DNA of 64,000 nt, taken from JAEUJM01 sp041908445 (GTDB taxonomy: Bacteria; Actinomycetota; Acidimicrobiia; Acidimicrobiales; DATDAH01). The stretch covers positions 14,509-78,508 of the forward strand of contig JAYRFK010000095.1 in the NCBI GenBank assembly GCA_041908445.1, given 5' to 3'. Shown in pieces: positions 44,436 to 54,065 of the stretch. The number at the start of each line of letters is the position of its first letter. Position 1 is the first letter of the stretch. Both the position numbers and the translations under genes were made by a program. The notes under the pieces are model-generated. The model saw only the letters and a program-made list of their open reading frames with translations. It made no database searches and had not been told where the DNA came from.

Positions 44436-45401
44436 GTGGCCGGCCGCTACCCCTTCCCGGCGGTGCCCGACGGCTGGTTCAGCCCCCTCGCGTCCGACGC
44501 CCTCGGCGCCGGCGAGGTCGTCCCCCTCGAGACGCTCGGCACCGAGCTCGTGGCCTTCCGCACCGAGGACGGCGCCGCCCACGTCTTCGACGCCCACTGC
44601 CCGCACCTCGGCGCCAACCTCGGCCACGGCGGCGCGGTGTGCGAGGGCAGCCTGGTGTGCCCGTTCCACGGGTGGACCTTCGCCGGCGACGGCACGGTCG
44701 TCGCGGTGCCCGGCCTCGATCGCCCGCCGCCGCGGGCCCCGGCCCGGGCCTGGGAGGTGTGCGAGGCCAACGGCCGCGTCTTCGTCTGGCACCACGCCGG
44801 CGGCGAGCCCCCGTCCTTCCCCGTCCGCACCTACCGCGACGACGGCGCCGAGTGGACGCCCTGGCAGGTCAACACCTACCGGGTGCGGGTCGCGGTCCAG
44901 GACCTGACCGAGAACATCATCGACCGGTCCCACTTCTGGACGGTCCACGACATGGAGGCGCCCGAGGACGACCACCAGGAGGTCGTCTTCGACGGACCCA
45001 CCATGACCGTCGACCAGCGCATCAAGGTCACCGCGGTCGCGGCGTCGGGCTTCGAGGTGCACTCCCGCACGGTCACCAACGGGCCCGGCATCGTGGCCAT
45101 CGAGGTGCAGGAGTCGGGTCTCGACATGCTCACCTACATCACCCAGACACCCCTCGACGACGAGCGCACCGAGATCACCATCCACTTCTCCATGAAGGCG
45201 CTCGACGACCCCGAGGCGACCGCGGCCATCGCCGCCCTGAACGACGAGGTCACCAACCTCCAGTTCACCCAGGACGTGCCCATCTGGGAGCACAAGGTCT
45301 ACCGGGAGCGCCCGCCGCTGACCGCGGTCGACGGCCCCGTGCGCGAGTACCGCCGCTGGTTCCGCCAGTTCTACTCCGGCTGGTCCCCGGCGGCGGACTG
45401 A
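44436..45401 (+). CDS. Rieske oxygenase, DAF-36/KshA-like
   Basis: A 321-residue Rieske non-haem iron oxygenase. The 2Fe-2S site is CPHLGANLGHGGAVCEGSLV followed by CPFHGWTF (Cys-x-His and Cys-x-x-His). The iron site lies in DLTENIIDRSHFWTVHDMEA. The CPHLGANL...CPFHGW form is shared with cholesterol 7-desaturases (DAF-36/Neverland) and bacterial 3-ketosteroid 9-alpha-hydroxylase (KshA), so a sterol-like substrate is a reasonable inference. An upstream in-frame GTG at 44406 overlaps the previous gene; GTG 44436 is preferred. Confidence 0.83.
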   Translation: MAGRYPFPAVPDGWFSPLASDALGAGEVVPLETLGTELVAFRTEDGAAHVFDAHCPHLGANLGHGGAVCEGSLVCPFHGWTFAGDGTVVAVPGLDRPPPRAPARAWEVCEANGRVFVWHHAGGEPPSFPVRTYRDDGAEWTPWQVNTYRVRVAVQDLTENIIDRSHFWTVHDMEAPEDDHQEVVFDGPTMTVDQRIKVTAVAASGFEVHSRTVTNGPGIVAIEVQESGLDMLTYITQTPLDDERTEITIHFSMKALDDPEATAAIAALNDEVTNLQFTQDVPIWEHKVYRERPPLTAVDGPVREYRRWFRQFYSGWSPAAD

Positions 45402-45439
45402 CGGCCGTGACGTCGGCGCTGGCTCGGTGCTGCGGCGGA

Positions 45440-45607
45440 TCAGTTGGAGGGTTCGAAGGCCTCGAGTGCGTCTTCCGGGATGCCGAGCGTCCCGTCGGCG
45501 AGGCGGACACGAGGCAGCCGCCGCTCGTACATGGCTTGGATGACGACGCGGGTCGGGACGCCCAAGCGCTTGGCGGCTTCGGTCGGCAGCAGCGCTTCAC
45601 CCGTCAC
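45440..45607 (-). CDS. Small HTH / excisionase-like protein
   Basis: A 55-residue protein: VTGEALLPTEAAKRLGVPTR, VVIQAMYERRLPRVRLADG and PEDALEAFEPSN. TEAAKRLGVPTRVVIQAMYE is a MerR/excisionase-type helix-turn-helix, and the RLPRVRLADG wing with the following IPEDALEAF matches AlpA/HTH_17 proteins. A strong AGGAGG lies 8 nt before the GTG. It is oriented against both neighbours, between the Rieske and SDR genes. No integrase or phage gene is nearby, so its role is unclear. Confidence 0.78.
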   Translation of the reverse strand: MTGEALLPTEAAKRLGVPTRVVIQAMYERRLPRVRLADGTLGIPEDALEAFEPSN

Positions 45608-45651
45608 GAGACCCCTCCTTCGTCGAACCCGAGCATATGGAAGAGGATGCG

Positions 45652-46392
<741 letters not shown>

Positions 46393-46400
46393 CCCACCAA

Positions 46401-46449
46401 CCTCCAGCAGATTCGCGAGGTTCCACCTCGCGAATCTGCTGGAGGAACG
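46401..46449. repeat. Intergenic hairpin repeat, copy 2 (perfect arms)
   Basis: Arms 46401-46421 and 46425-46445 are perfect 21-bp reverse complements with a 3-nt TCC loop. The same 49-nt element occurs at 27912-27964. Where copy 1 has AA/TT at stem positions 12-13, this copy has TT/AA, so pairing is kept by compensating changes. It begins 8 nt after the SDR stop and can act as a terminator for it. Confidence 0.8.
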
Positions 46450-46480
46450 GGGCAGTTCGGGGGCGTGGGAGGATCGCGGC

Positions 46481-47647
46481 ATGCGAGACGCCGCCGCCCT
46501 GGTCGAGCGGGTCGAACCACTGCTGCCCGGCATCGCCGAGCGCGCCGCCGAGGGCGAGCGCCTCCGACGACTCCCCGACGAGACCCTCGCCGCGCTCCGC
46601 GAGGCCGACGTCTTCCGCGCGCTCGTCTCCCCCGAGCGGGGCGGGCACGGCCTCGGGCTCGACTCGGTCGTCGCGCTGGGGCTGACCCTCGGGCAGGCCG
46701 ACACCGCCACGGCCTGGGTCACGACCTTCCTCGTGATGCACAGCTGGCTGCTGTCGATGTTCCCCGACGCCGTCGTCGACGAGGTGTTCGGGGACCGCGG
46801 CTACGCGCTGGCGCCGGCGGCGCTGTCGCCCACCGGCACGGCCACGCCGGTCGACGGCGGGTACGAGGTGACGGGCCGGTGGTCCTGGGGGACCGGCGTG
46901 ATGCACGCCGACTGCGCCCTGGTGACCGGGGTGGTCCTCACCGACGGCCTCCCGGACCTGCGCATGGTCCTGCTCGACCCCGACCAGTTCGAGGTCGACG
47001 ACGTGTGGCACACCGACGGCATGCGGGCGACCGGCAGCAACGACGTGGTCTGCCGTGAGGTGTTCGTGCCCGCCGAGCGCACCCTCCCGTTCCGGGGGCT
47101 GGCCGAGGGCGAGGTGACGCCGGTCGCCGGCACGCCGATGGCGGGCTACCCGGTGGTGCCGGTGCTCTGCCTCACCGCCGCGACCCCGCTCGTGGGCGGC
47201 GCCGGCGGGGCCCTCGAGGCCTACCGAAGGCGGCTGGCCGAACGGGTGCTCGCGTACAGCTTCGGCGAGCGCCAGGTGGAGAAGCCGGCGGCGCAGATCC
47301 GCCTCGCCCGGGCCGACACCGACGTCCGCACCGCCCGACTCCTGCTCGAGGACTGCGTCCGCACCCTCGACCGCGCCTACGGGCCCGGCGGGGGGCGCCT
47401 GGCCCGGAACGAGCGCTCGGACCTGCGCATGGCCACGACCACGGCGGTGCACACCGCCAAGGCCGCGATCACGTCGCTGTGCGACGCCGCCGGCGGGTCC
47501 ATCCACCTGCTCGACCAGCCGTTGCAGCGCTTCCAGCGCGACCTCAACACCGGTGCCGGCCACGCCGTGTTCGACGCCGACCGGGCCGCCGAGGTCCACG
47601 GCCGCATCCTCGTCGGCCTCGAGCCTGCTCTCACCGACCTGCTCTGA
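46481..47647 (+). CDS. Flavin-dependent monooxygenase, HsaA/acyl-CoA-dehydrogenase fold
   Basis: A 388-residue protein of the acyl-CoA-dehydrogenase fold: RLPDETLAALREADVFRALV, GHGLGLDSVVALGLTLGQAD, GYEVTGRWSWGTGVMHADCA and HTDGMRATGSNDVVCREVFV. SxSSG-like WSWGTG with MRATGS matches HsaA/DszC-type flavin hydroxylases rather than dehydrogenases. HsaA hydroxylates a steroid-derived phenol in cholesterol catabolism; the substrate here is unproven. The terminal His loop (IHLLDQPLQRFQRDLNTGAGH) is also typical of these hydroxylases. Confidence 0.82.
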   Translation: MRDAAALVERVEPLLPGIAERAAEGERLRRLPDETLAALREADVFRALVSPERGGHGLGLDSVVALGLTLGQADTATAWVTTFLVMHSWLLSMFPDAVVDEVFGDRGYALAPAALSPTGTATPVDGGYEVTGRWSWGTGVMHADCALVTGVVLTDGLPDLRMVLLDPDQFEVDDVWHTDGMRATGSNDVVCREVFVPAERTLPFRGLAEGEVTPVAGTPMAGYPVVPVLCLTAATPLVGGAGGALEAYRRRLAERVLAYSFGERQVEKPAAQIRLARADTDVRTARLLLEDCVRTLDRAYGPGGGRLARNERSDLRMATTTAVHTAKAAITSLCDAAGGSIHLLDQPLQRFQRDLNTGAGHAVFDADRAAEVHGRILVGLEPALTDLL

Positions 47648-47676
47648 CGAGGTCGGACCGGTGGCGGTGCCGGGGG

Positions 47677-50271
47677 TCAGGCCTGGTCCAGGACCTCGAC
47701 CCAGCCGTGGGTGCCGTCGACGCGGATCCGCTGGCCGTCCTCGATGAGGTGGGTGGCGCCCACCACGCCGACCACGGCGGGCAGGCCGTACTCGCGGGCG
47801 ATCACCGCGCCGTGGGTCATGAGGCCGCCGACCTCGGTGACCAGGCCGGCCACGGCGACGAAGACGGGCGACCAGCTCGGGTCGGTGCCCGTGGTGACGA
47901 GGACGTCGCCGGGCTCGAGGTCGTGGGCGTCGCCCACGTCGAGGATGATTCGGGCCCGGCCCTCGACCACACCGGATGACACGGCCAGGCCGGCCACGGC
48001 GCCGGCGGGCACGTCGTCGCGCCGGTAGGGCCGGTCGAGCACCTCGCCCTCGGAGGTCATCACCCGCGGCGGTGTCAGCGCGGCGCACGTGGCGAACTCG
48101 TCGCGGCGCTGCCGGATCAGGGCGCGGTCGGCCTCGCCCGTGCGGGCCGCCTCGGCGAGCTCGTCGAAGGTGAGGAAGTACACGTCGTCGCGGGCGTCGA
48201 CCACGCCGGCGGCGACGAGGCGGTCGGCCTCGCGCAGCAGCGCCTGCTTGTAGATCCAGTAGCGGCTGATCATCCGGTACTTCGGGTACTCCCGATAGCT
48301 GGCGAACACCCGCACCCGGTCGATCATGGCCGTGGTCTCGGCGGCCTTGGCCTCACCGTCGGGCAGGGCGCGGAGGCGCTCGAGCACCTCGCGCTCGGTG
48401 GCCTCGGCCACCCGCAGCCCCTCGGCCACCCGGCGCTCGCGCTCGCCCGGCTCGAAGCGTTCGACGTTGGCCAGGAGCAGGGGGACCAGCAGGCTCGGCT
48501 GCTCGGCCCACCGGGTGCGGGTGATGTCGATCTCGCCGACGCAGCGCATGCCGTACCGGTCGAGGTAGCCGCGGAGCGCGTCGGCGGCCTCGTCGCCGCC
48601 GGCGACCTGGCCCAGCCGGTCGAGGAACCCGGCGTCGCCGTCCGGGTCGGCGGCGACCTCCCGGAGCCGCGCCACCACCTCGGGGTGCGGCCGCACCGCG
48701 TCGGCCACGTCGAGCAGGGCGAGTCCCATCTCGGCGGTCACGTTCCCCGGCGCCGACTGCGAGAGGGCGTCGACCACGTTGGCCTCGCCCAGCCACTCCT
48801 CCACGTGGTGGTTGAGCCAGAAGGCCGCCTCCATCCCGGTGAGGAGCACCGGCAGGCTCTCGGGGTTGGTGAGGCGGCTGCGCATCTCGGGCAGGTCCTC
48901 GAGGATGAAGTCGAAGACGTCGGGGCCCTCCTTGGTGGCCAGCGCCGCCGCCGTCGCCGCCAGCGACGCCTCGGTGCGCTCGATGAGGCGGGCCACCAGC
49001 TCGGGGTCGGCGTCGATCATCGGCGGGGCACCGGGGGCGCCCGGGATGGGCAGGGGGTCACCGTCGTCGGCCGGCGGCGGGGGGAGGAACCCGGGGCGCT
49101 CGACGAGCGCAGCCAGCGCGTCGCCGATCAGCGGGTCGGACTTCCCGAGGCCGCCGATGATGGCCGGGCGTATGGCGGGCGAGGCCAGGTTCTCGGCCAC
49201 GTCGACGAAGAGCCGGCCGCCGGCGGTGTGCATGGGCCGCATCGCGGTGAGCTGCCAGACCGAGAGGCCGAGCGGCGTCATGGGCTCCGTCATCATCTGC
49301 TGGTGCCCCACCGAGACGAACACGTGGGGGGCGTCGTCGCCCGTGTCGGGCACGGGGAACAGGGTGGTGATGGGCCGGCTCTGGACGACGGCGAGCCCCT
49401 CCTCGTCGATGCACCACTCGACGTCCTGAGGTGCCTCGAAGTGGGCCTCGAGGCGCCGGCCCAGGGCGACGAGGTCGAGGACCTGCTCGTCGGTGATCGC
49501 CGCGTCGGTGCGTTCCGTGGACCGCTCCCGCGCGACGATCACGCCGTCGCGCGCCCGGTAGGTGTCCGGGCTGACCTGCCCGGCCACGAGGGCCTCGCCC
49601 AGCCCCGGGACCGCCTCGACCGCGGCGACGTGGCGGTTGCCGGTCAGCGGGTCGGCGGTGAAGAGCACGCCCGCGGCCTGGGCGCCGACCTGGCGCTGGA
49701 CCACGACGGCCATGTGCACCGAGCGGTGGTCGATGCCCTGGTGGGCCCGGTAGGCGACGGCCCGGTCGGTGAAGAGCGACGCCCAGCAGCGGCGGACGTG
49801 CTCGACGACGGCGTCGGCGCCGACCACCCCCAGGAAGCTGTCCTGCTGCCCGGCGAACGAGGCGGCGGGCAGGTCCTCGGCAGTGGCGCTCGATCGCACC
49901 GCGACGGGCGTGTCGTGATCCAGCCGCTCGAGGGCCTCGCCGATCGCTGCGGTGAGGTCCTCGGGGACGGCCAGCGACTCGACGGCCGCCCGCAGCCCGC
50001 CGGCGAGGGCGGCGAGCCCCTCCCGGTCGTGCGGTTCGACGCCGGCGAGGTCGTCGAGGAGGGCCACCACCTCGGGGGCGGCGGCCACCACCCGGCGGAA
50101 GGCCCGGGTGGTCACGCAGAACCCGGGTGGCACCCGGACGCCCTCCAGCCGCAGCAGTTCGCCGAGGTTGGCGCCCTTGCCGCCGGCGACGCCGAGCAGC
50201 GTCCGGTCGATGTCGGCGAGGTCGACCACCTCGCCCTGCTCCGCCCGGTCCACTGCCTCGGTTCCGCTCAC
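47677..50271 (-). CDS. PEP synthase-like / rifampicin-phosphotransferase-like protein
   Basis: An 864-residue protein. Residues 1-330 form the PPDK/PEP-synthase ATP-binding domain (GGKGANLGELLRLEGVRVPP, VAVRSSATAEDLPAASFAGQ, VVVQRQVGAQAAGVLFTADP). A central alpha region (about 330-770) precedes the mobile His domain near 780-864, with the catalytic His in GGLMTHGAVIAREYGLPAVV near 819. The length and the absence of a PEP-binding TIM barrel match rifampicin phosphotransferases (about 867 residues), which transfer phosphate from ATP to a hydroxyl. A different small-molecule substrate is equally possible. GAGG lies 5 nt before GTG 50271. Confidence 0.78.
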   Translation of the reverse strand: MSGTEAVDRAEQGEVVDLADIDRTLLGVAGGKGANLGELLRLEGVRVPPGFCVTTRAFRRVVAAAPEVVALLDDLAGVEPHDREGLAALAGGLRAAVESLAVPEDLTAAIGEALERLDHDTPVAVRSSATAEDLPAASFAGQQDSFLGVVGADAVVEHVRRCWASLFTDRAVAYRAHQGIDHRSVHMAVVVQRQVGAQAAGVLFTADPLTGNRHVAAVEAVPGLGEALVAGQVSPDTYRARDGVIVARERSTERTDAAITDEQVLDLVALGRRLEAHFEAPQDVEWCIDEEGLAVVQSRPITTLFPVPDTGDDAPHVFVSVGHQQMMTEPMTPLGLSVWQLTAMRPMHTAGGRLFVDVAENLASPAIRPAIIGGLGKSDPLIGDALAALVERPGFLPPPPADDGDPLPIPGAPGAPPMIDADPELVARLIERTEASLAATAAALATKEGPDVFDFILEDLPEMRSRLTNPESLPVLLTGMEAAFWLNHHVEEWLGEANVVDALSQSAPGNVTAEMGLALLDVADAVRPHPEVVARLREVAADPDGDAGFLDRLGQVAGGDEAADALRGYLDRYGMRCVGEIDITRTRWAEQPSLLVPLLLANVERFEPGERERRVAEGLRVAEATEREVLERLRALPDGEAKAAETTAMIDRVRVFASYREYPKYRMISRYWIYKQALLREADRLVAAGVVDARDDVYFLTFDELAEAARTGEADRALIRQRRDEFATCAALTPPRVMTSEGEVLDRPYRRDDVPAGAVAGLAVSSGVVEGRARIILDVGDAHDLEPGDVLVTTGTDPSWSPVFVAVAGLVTEVGGLMTHGAVIAREYGLPAVVGVVGATHLIEDGQRIRVDGTHGWVEVLDQA

Positions 50272-50479
50272 TCGCACCTCGGGTTGCTCACGCCGGCGCC
50301 CCTCGACCGGCTCGGAGCGGGCATTGTCACCACGGAACGGCCGCTTGAAACAAGCCCCCCACCCCGCGGTACGGTTTTCCCGGCGGGGGACACCGGGGTC
50401 GGGCGGTCCGGACCCGGCGGCGACGAGGTGGTCCCGGCTACGGTCGGCGGACCAATCGTCGAAGCGCAGGAGGGGTGTG

Positions 50480-51442
<963 letters not shown>

Positions 51443-52606
51443 TCAGCCGGCGGTCGTCGAGGCGGCGGGCGACGTGGACGCCGCCAGCGCCCCGATGCGG
51501 CGGAGGTCCTCCCGGAGGGCGGCGTCACGGTCGCGGTGGTCCGGGACCAGGGTGGCGTAGACCGGCTCGAGCAGCTTCGTCGCCTTCACGACCGCGAAGC
51601 GCTGCGTGATCCTGGTGCCGCCCTCGCACGCCTCGACGGCGATCCGCCACTCCGTGCTGTCGGGGTAGAAGGTCGTGGGGACCGTGCGCCACACCAGCTC
51701 GTGGTCGTCGGCGCTGACCACCTCGCAGACCCGGCCCCAGCGGAACACCCGCTGGCGGTTGCGGCCCCGGAACCGGGCGCCGGGCTCGGCCCGGGTGGCG
51801 CCGTCGAGCCAGGAGCACCCGATGCACTCGTGGCTCCACTCGCCGGTGCGGGTGACGTCGACCACGACCGCCCACACGGCGTCGGGCCCGGCGGGGACCA
51901 CCACCTCGGTCACGCCCTGCTTCTGGACCTGCCGTCGTGCCGCGCCTGGCCGCCAGCAGGCGTCGCGCTCACGCCGGTAGGAGCGACCGAAGCCGTGGAG
52001 CATGACGAAGCGGGGGATCGCGGGGACCAGCCCGAGCACGGTGGCCCGGTCCTCCGGGGTCGCCCCGTCGATGAGCCAGTGGCCCTCCTTGGCCAGCTCC
52101 CTCATCCCCTTGCCGTCGAGGTTCTGCTCCTGCTCGATGGCCTGCCACTCGGCCTCGGTGACGGTCGCCGAGACGATGGGCATGACCTCGGTCTCCTCCC
52201 GGTCGAGGTGGGGGAGGAGGACGGCCTGGAGGGTGCCGATCTCGTCGACCAGGCGGACGCGGGCGGCGGGGTCGGCGCTCGTGCCGTACGCGGCGGCCGC
52301 CGCTTCGACCACCTCGATCTGCGTGGCGACCACCCGGTGGTCGCCATCCATGGCGTCGAGCAGCGGGGCGGCGCCCGGCCGGCGCTCGCGGACGACGGGG
52401 TAGAGGCCGCGGTCCTCCGACTCGTGGTGGGCGTGGAGGAAGGCGAGCACCCAGGCCAGGTGGTCGGCGATGGCGCGGCGCTGCCCGTCGTCGGGTGGTG
52501 GCGTCGACCCGAGGGCGGCGATCGCCCGGTCGAGGTCGCGGCGCAGCGCCCGGTGGACGATGCCCATCATCCGGGTGTCGGCAGGTGCGTCCGGGGCGGC
52601 GGCCAT
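51443..52606 (-). CDS. Hemerythrin-like / SRPBCC fusion protein
   Basis: A 387-residue fusion. The N-terminal HHE domain (about 1-150) carries the iron pattern LHAHHESEDRGLYP, AMDGDHRVV and LPHLDREETEVMP. The C-terminal part (about 240-380) is an SRPBCC/START-like domain (VVVPAGPDAVWAVVVDVTRT, WRIAVEACEGGTRITQRFAV), a lipid-binding cavity. Such a fusion may couple a di-iron site to a bound hydrophobic molecule; the role is unknown. GAGGAG precedes the ATG. The TetR gene lies just upstream (16 nt), so it may be controlled with it. Confidence 0.8.
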   Translation of the reverse strand: MAAAPDAPADTRMMGIVHRALRRDLDRAIAALGSTPPPDDGQRRAIADHLAWVLAFLHAHHESEDRGLYPVVRERRPGAAPLLDAMDGDHRVVATQIEVVEAAAAAYGTSADPAARVRLVDEIGTLQAVLLPHLDREETEVMPIVSATVTEAEWQAIEQEQNLDGKGMRELAKEGHWLIDGATPEDRATVLGLVPAIPRFVMLHGFGRSYRRERDACWRPGAARRQVQKQGVTEVVVPAGPDAVWAVVVDVTRTGEWSHECIGCSWLDGATRAEPGARFRGRNRQRVFRWGRVCEVVSADDHELVWRTVPTTFYPDSTEWRIAVEACEGGTRITQRFAVVKATKLLEPVYATLVPDHRDRDAALREDLRRIGALAASTSPAASTTAG

Positions 52607-52622
52607 GGTGTGTGCTCCTCGC

Positions 52623-53261
52623 TCAGGCGCGGGGGACGACCCGCTCGAGGGTCGTCGCCACCCAGCGCTCGTAGGCGTCCGGTGTCCATCCCGTCTCGTG
52701 CACGAGCAGGAGGTAGACCTCCGGGCTGAGCAGCGCCCAGAGCTCGTCGACCTCGGCGGTGGTCGGCGCTCGGCCCATCAGCAGGGCGGCGCCGGCCTCG
52801 ACGTCCTGGCGCTGGCGGGCCCGGGTGGCCTGGAGCGCCTCGGCGATCTGCTCGTCGCCCGGCGCCGCCTCGCGCAGCACCTCGGCGTACGCCGCGGTCC
52901 GCTCGTGGACCGAGCGCACCAGCGCCGCCGCCTTCGCGATGCGCTCGGTGCGCCGCCCCGTGCCCAGCGCCGCGAACTCGTCCCGCTGCGCCACGGGCAC
53001 CTGCTCCTCGTCGCCGACCGCGGCGACGTCGATCACCGCCTGCAGGAGGACCCGCTTCGACGAGAAGTGGGAGTAGACGGTCTCGGTGGCCACACCGGCG
53101 GCCCTGGCCACGTCGCGCATGCCCGTCGCCGCCCAGCCGTTGGCGGTGAAGAGCTCGGCGGCCGCCGCCATCACCGCGGCCCGGGTCTCCTGGGCGCGCC
53201 GGGCCCGCATCGGCGACTCGTAGCGCCGGGTCGTCTCGGCTGCACTCGCCTGGGTGGGCAC
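52623..53261 (-). CDS. TetR-family regulator
   Basis: A 212-residue TetR protein with HTH at about 25-70: AQETRAAVMAAAAELFTANG, MRDVARAAGVATETVYSHFS, SKRVLLQAV. The last gene before the hemerythrin fusion on the minus strand, with 16 nt between, so it probably regulates that gene and itself. TATAGT (minus strand, 53268-53273) lies 6 nt before GTG 53261 without a ribosome site. Confidence 0.87.
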   Translation of the reverse strand: MPTQASAAETTRRYESPMRARRAQETRAAVMAAAAELFTANGWAATGMRDVARAAGVATETVYSHFSSKRVLLQAVIDVAAVGDEEQVPVAQRDEFAALGTGRRTERIAKAAALVRSVHERTAAYAEVLREAAPGDEQIAEALQATRARQRQDVEAGAALLMGRAPTTAEVDELWALLSPEVYLLLVHETGWTPDAYERWVATTLERVVPRA

Positions 53262-53272
53262 ACCGCCACTAT

Positions 53273-53305
53273 AGAACGTGCAGGTATTCAGTACAAGAAC
53301 GTTCT
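53273..53305. promoter_or_regulatory. Candidate TetR operator with repeated AGAACGT
   Basis: AGAACGT at 53273-53279 recurs in the perfect 10-bp palindrome AGAACGTTCT at 53296-53305, 23 bp downstream, in an AT-rich part of the TetR/MOSC intergenic space. The first copy overlaps the TetR -10. These are good sites for autorepression. Confidence 0.45.
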
Positions 53306-53402
53306 GCTGAAGTTGACGGCCGGCGCCCGCAGCGCGCGGCGAGCCCTCGCGCCGCCGTCCACCACCGACCCGTGAGCGCCGCGGCGCCGGTAGGTTGCGG
53401 CG

Positions 53403-54065
53403 GTGATCGGGGTGGCGACGGTGAACGTGGGGACGCCGGCACTGCTGGCGGCCACCGACGACGGCCAGCGGGTCTACAGCGGGATCGCCAAGCGCCCGGT
53501 GCCGCCCGGCACGGTGCTCTGGCTGTCGCTGGTGAACCTCAGCGGCGACGGCCAGGCCGACCTGTCGGTGCACGGCGGCCCGGACAAGGCGGTCTACGCC
53601 TACCCGTCCGAGCACCTGCCGGCGTGGGAGGCCGACCTGGGCGAGGCCCTCGGCGACGCGCCCTTCGGTGAGAACGTGTCGACCGTCGGCGCCCTCGAGG
53701 CCGACGTCAACATCGGCGACCGGTGGCGTTGGGACGGGGCCGTGCTCGAGGTCTGCCAGCCCCGCTGGCCGTGCTTCAAGCTCGCCCTGCACCGGCAGCG
53801 GGCCGACATCCAGGCCCGGATGCGCTCGAACGGCCGGACCGGCTGGTACCTGCGGGTGGTCGAGCCCGGCGAGGTGACGGTCGGCTCGACCCTCGAGGTG
53901 GTCGAGACCGATCCCCGCGGACTGTCGGTGCGCGACGCCCACGAGGCCATGGGCGACCGCCACATCGAGCGCCGGGACCTCGTCGCCGCGCTCGCCGACC
54001 ACCCCGCGCTCGCGTCCGAGTGGCGCGTCCCCCTCCAGGAGCGCCTCGCCCGCCGCGACGCCTGA
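53403..54065 (+). CDS. MOSC domain protein (YiiM-like)
   Basis: A 220-residue protein: ALLAATDDGQRVYSGIAKRP, ADLSVHGGPDKAVYAYPSEH, GDAPFGENVSTVGALEADVN and the Cys of EVCQPRWPCFKLALHRQR, which is the conserved YiiM/YuaD-type MOSC Cys. A C-terminal three-helix segment (SVRDAHEAMGDRHIERRDLV) completes the YiiM architecture. YiiM reduces N-hydroxylated substrates with molybdenum cofactor; the cofactor here is presumed. TAGGTT (53391-53396) ends 6 nt before GTG 53403. Confidence 0.85.
   Translation: MIGVATVNVGTPALLAATDDGQRVYSGIAKRPVPPGTVLWLSLVNLSGDGQADLSVHGGPDKAVYAYPSEHLPAWEADLGEALGDAPFGENVSTVGALEADVNIGDRWRWDGAVLEVCQPRWPCFKLALHRQRADIQARMRSNGRTGWYLRVVEPGEVTVGSTLEVVETDPRGLSVRDAHEAMGDRHIERRDLVAALADHPALASEWRVPLQERLARRDA

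Noticed and set aside
45440..45607. Phage excision module
   Set aside because: The HTH protein resembles excisionases but no integrase, attachment site or phage gene is in the window.
52606..53261. KstR-type steroid operator in the TetR upstream region
   Set aside because: KstR sites need a 2-nt gap between AAC and GTT; here they are adjacent in AGAACGTTCT, so only a generic TetR site is claimed.
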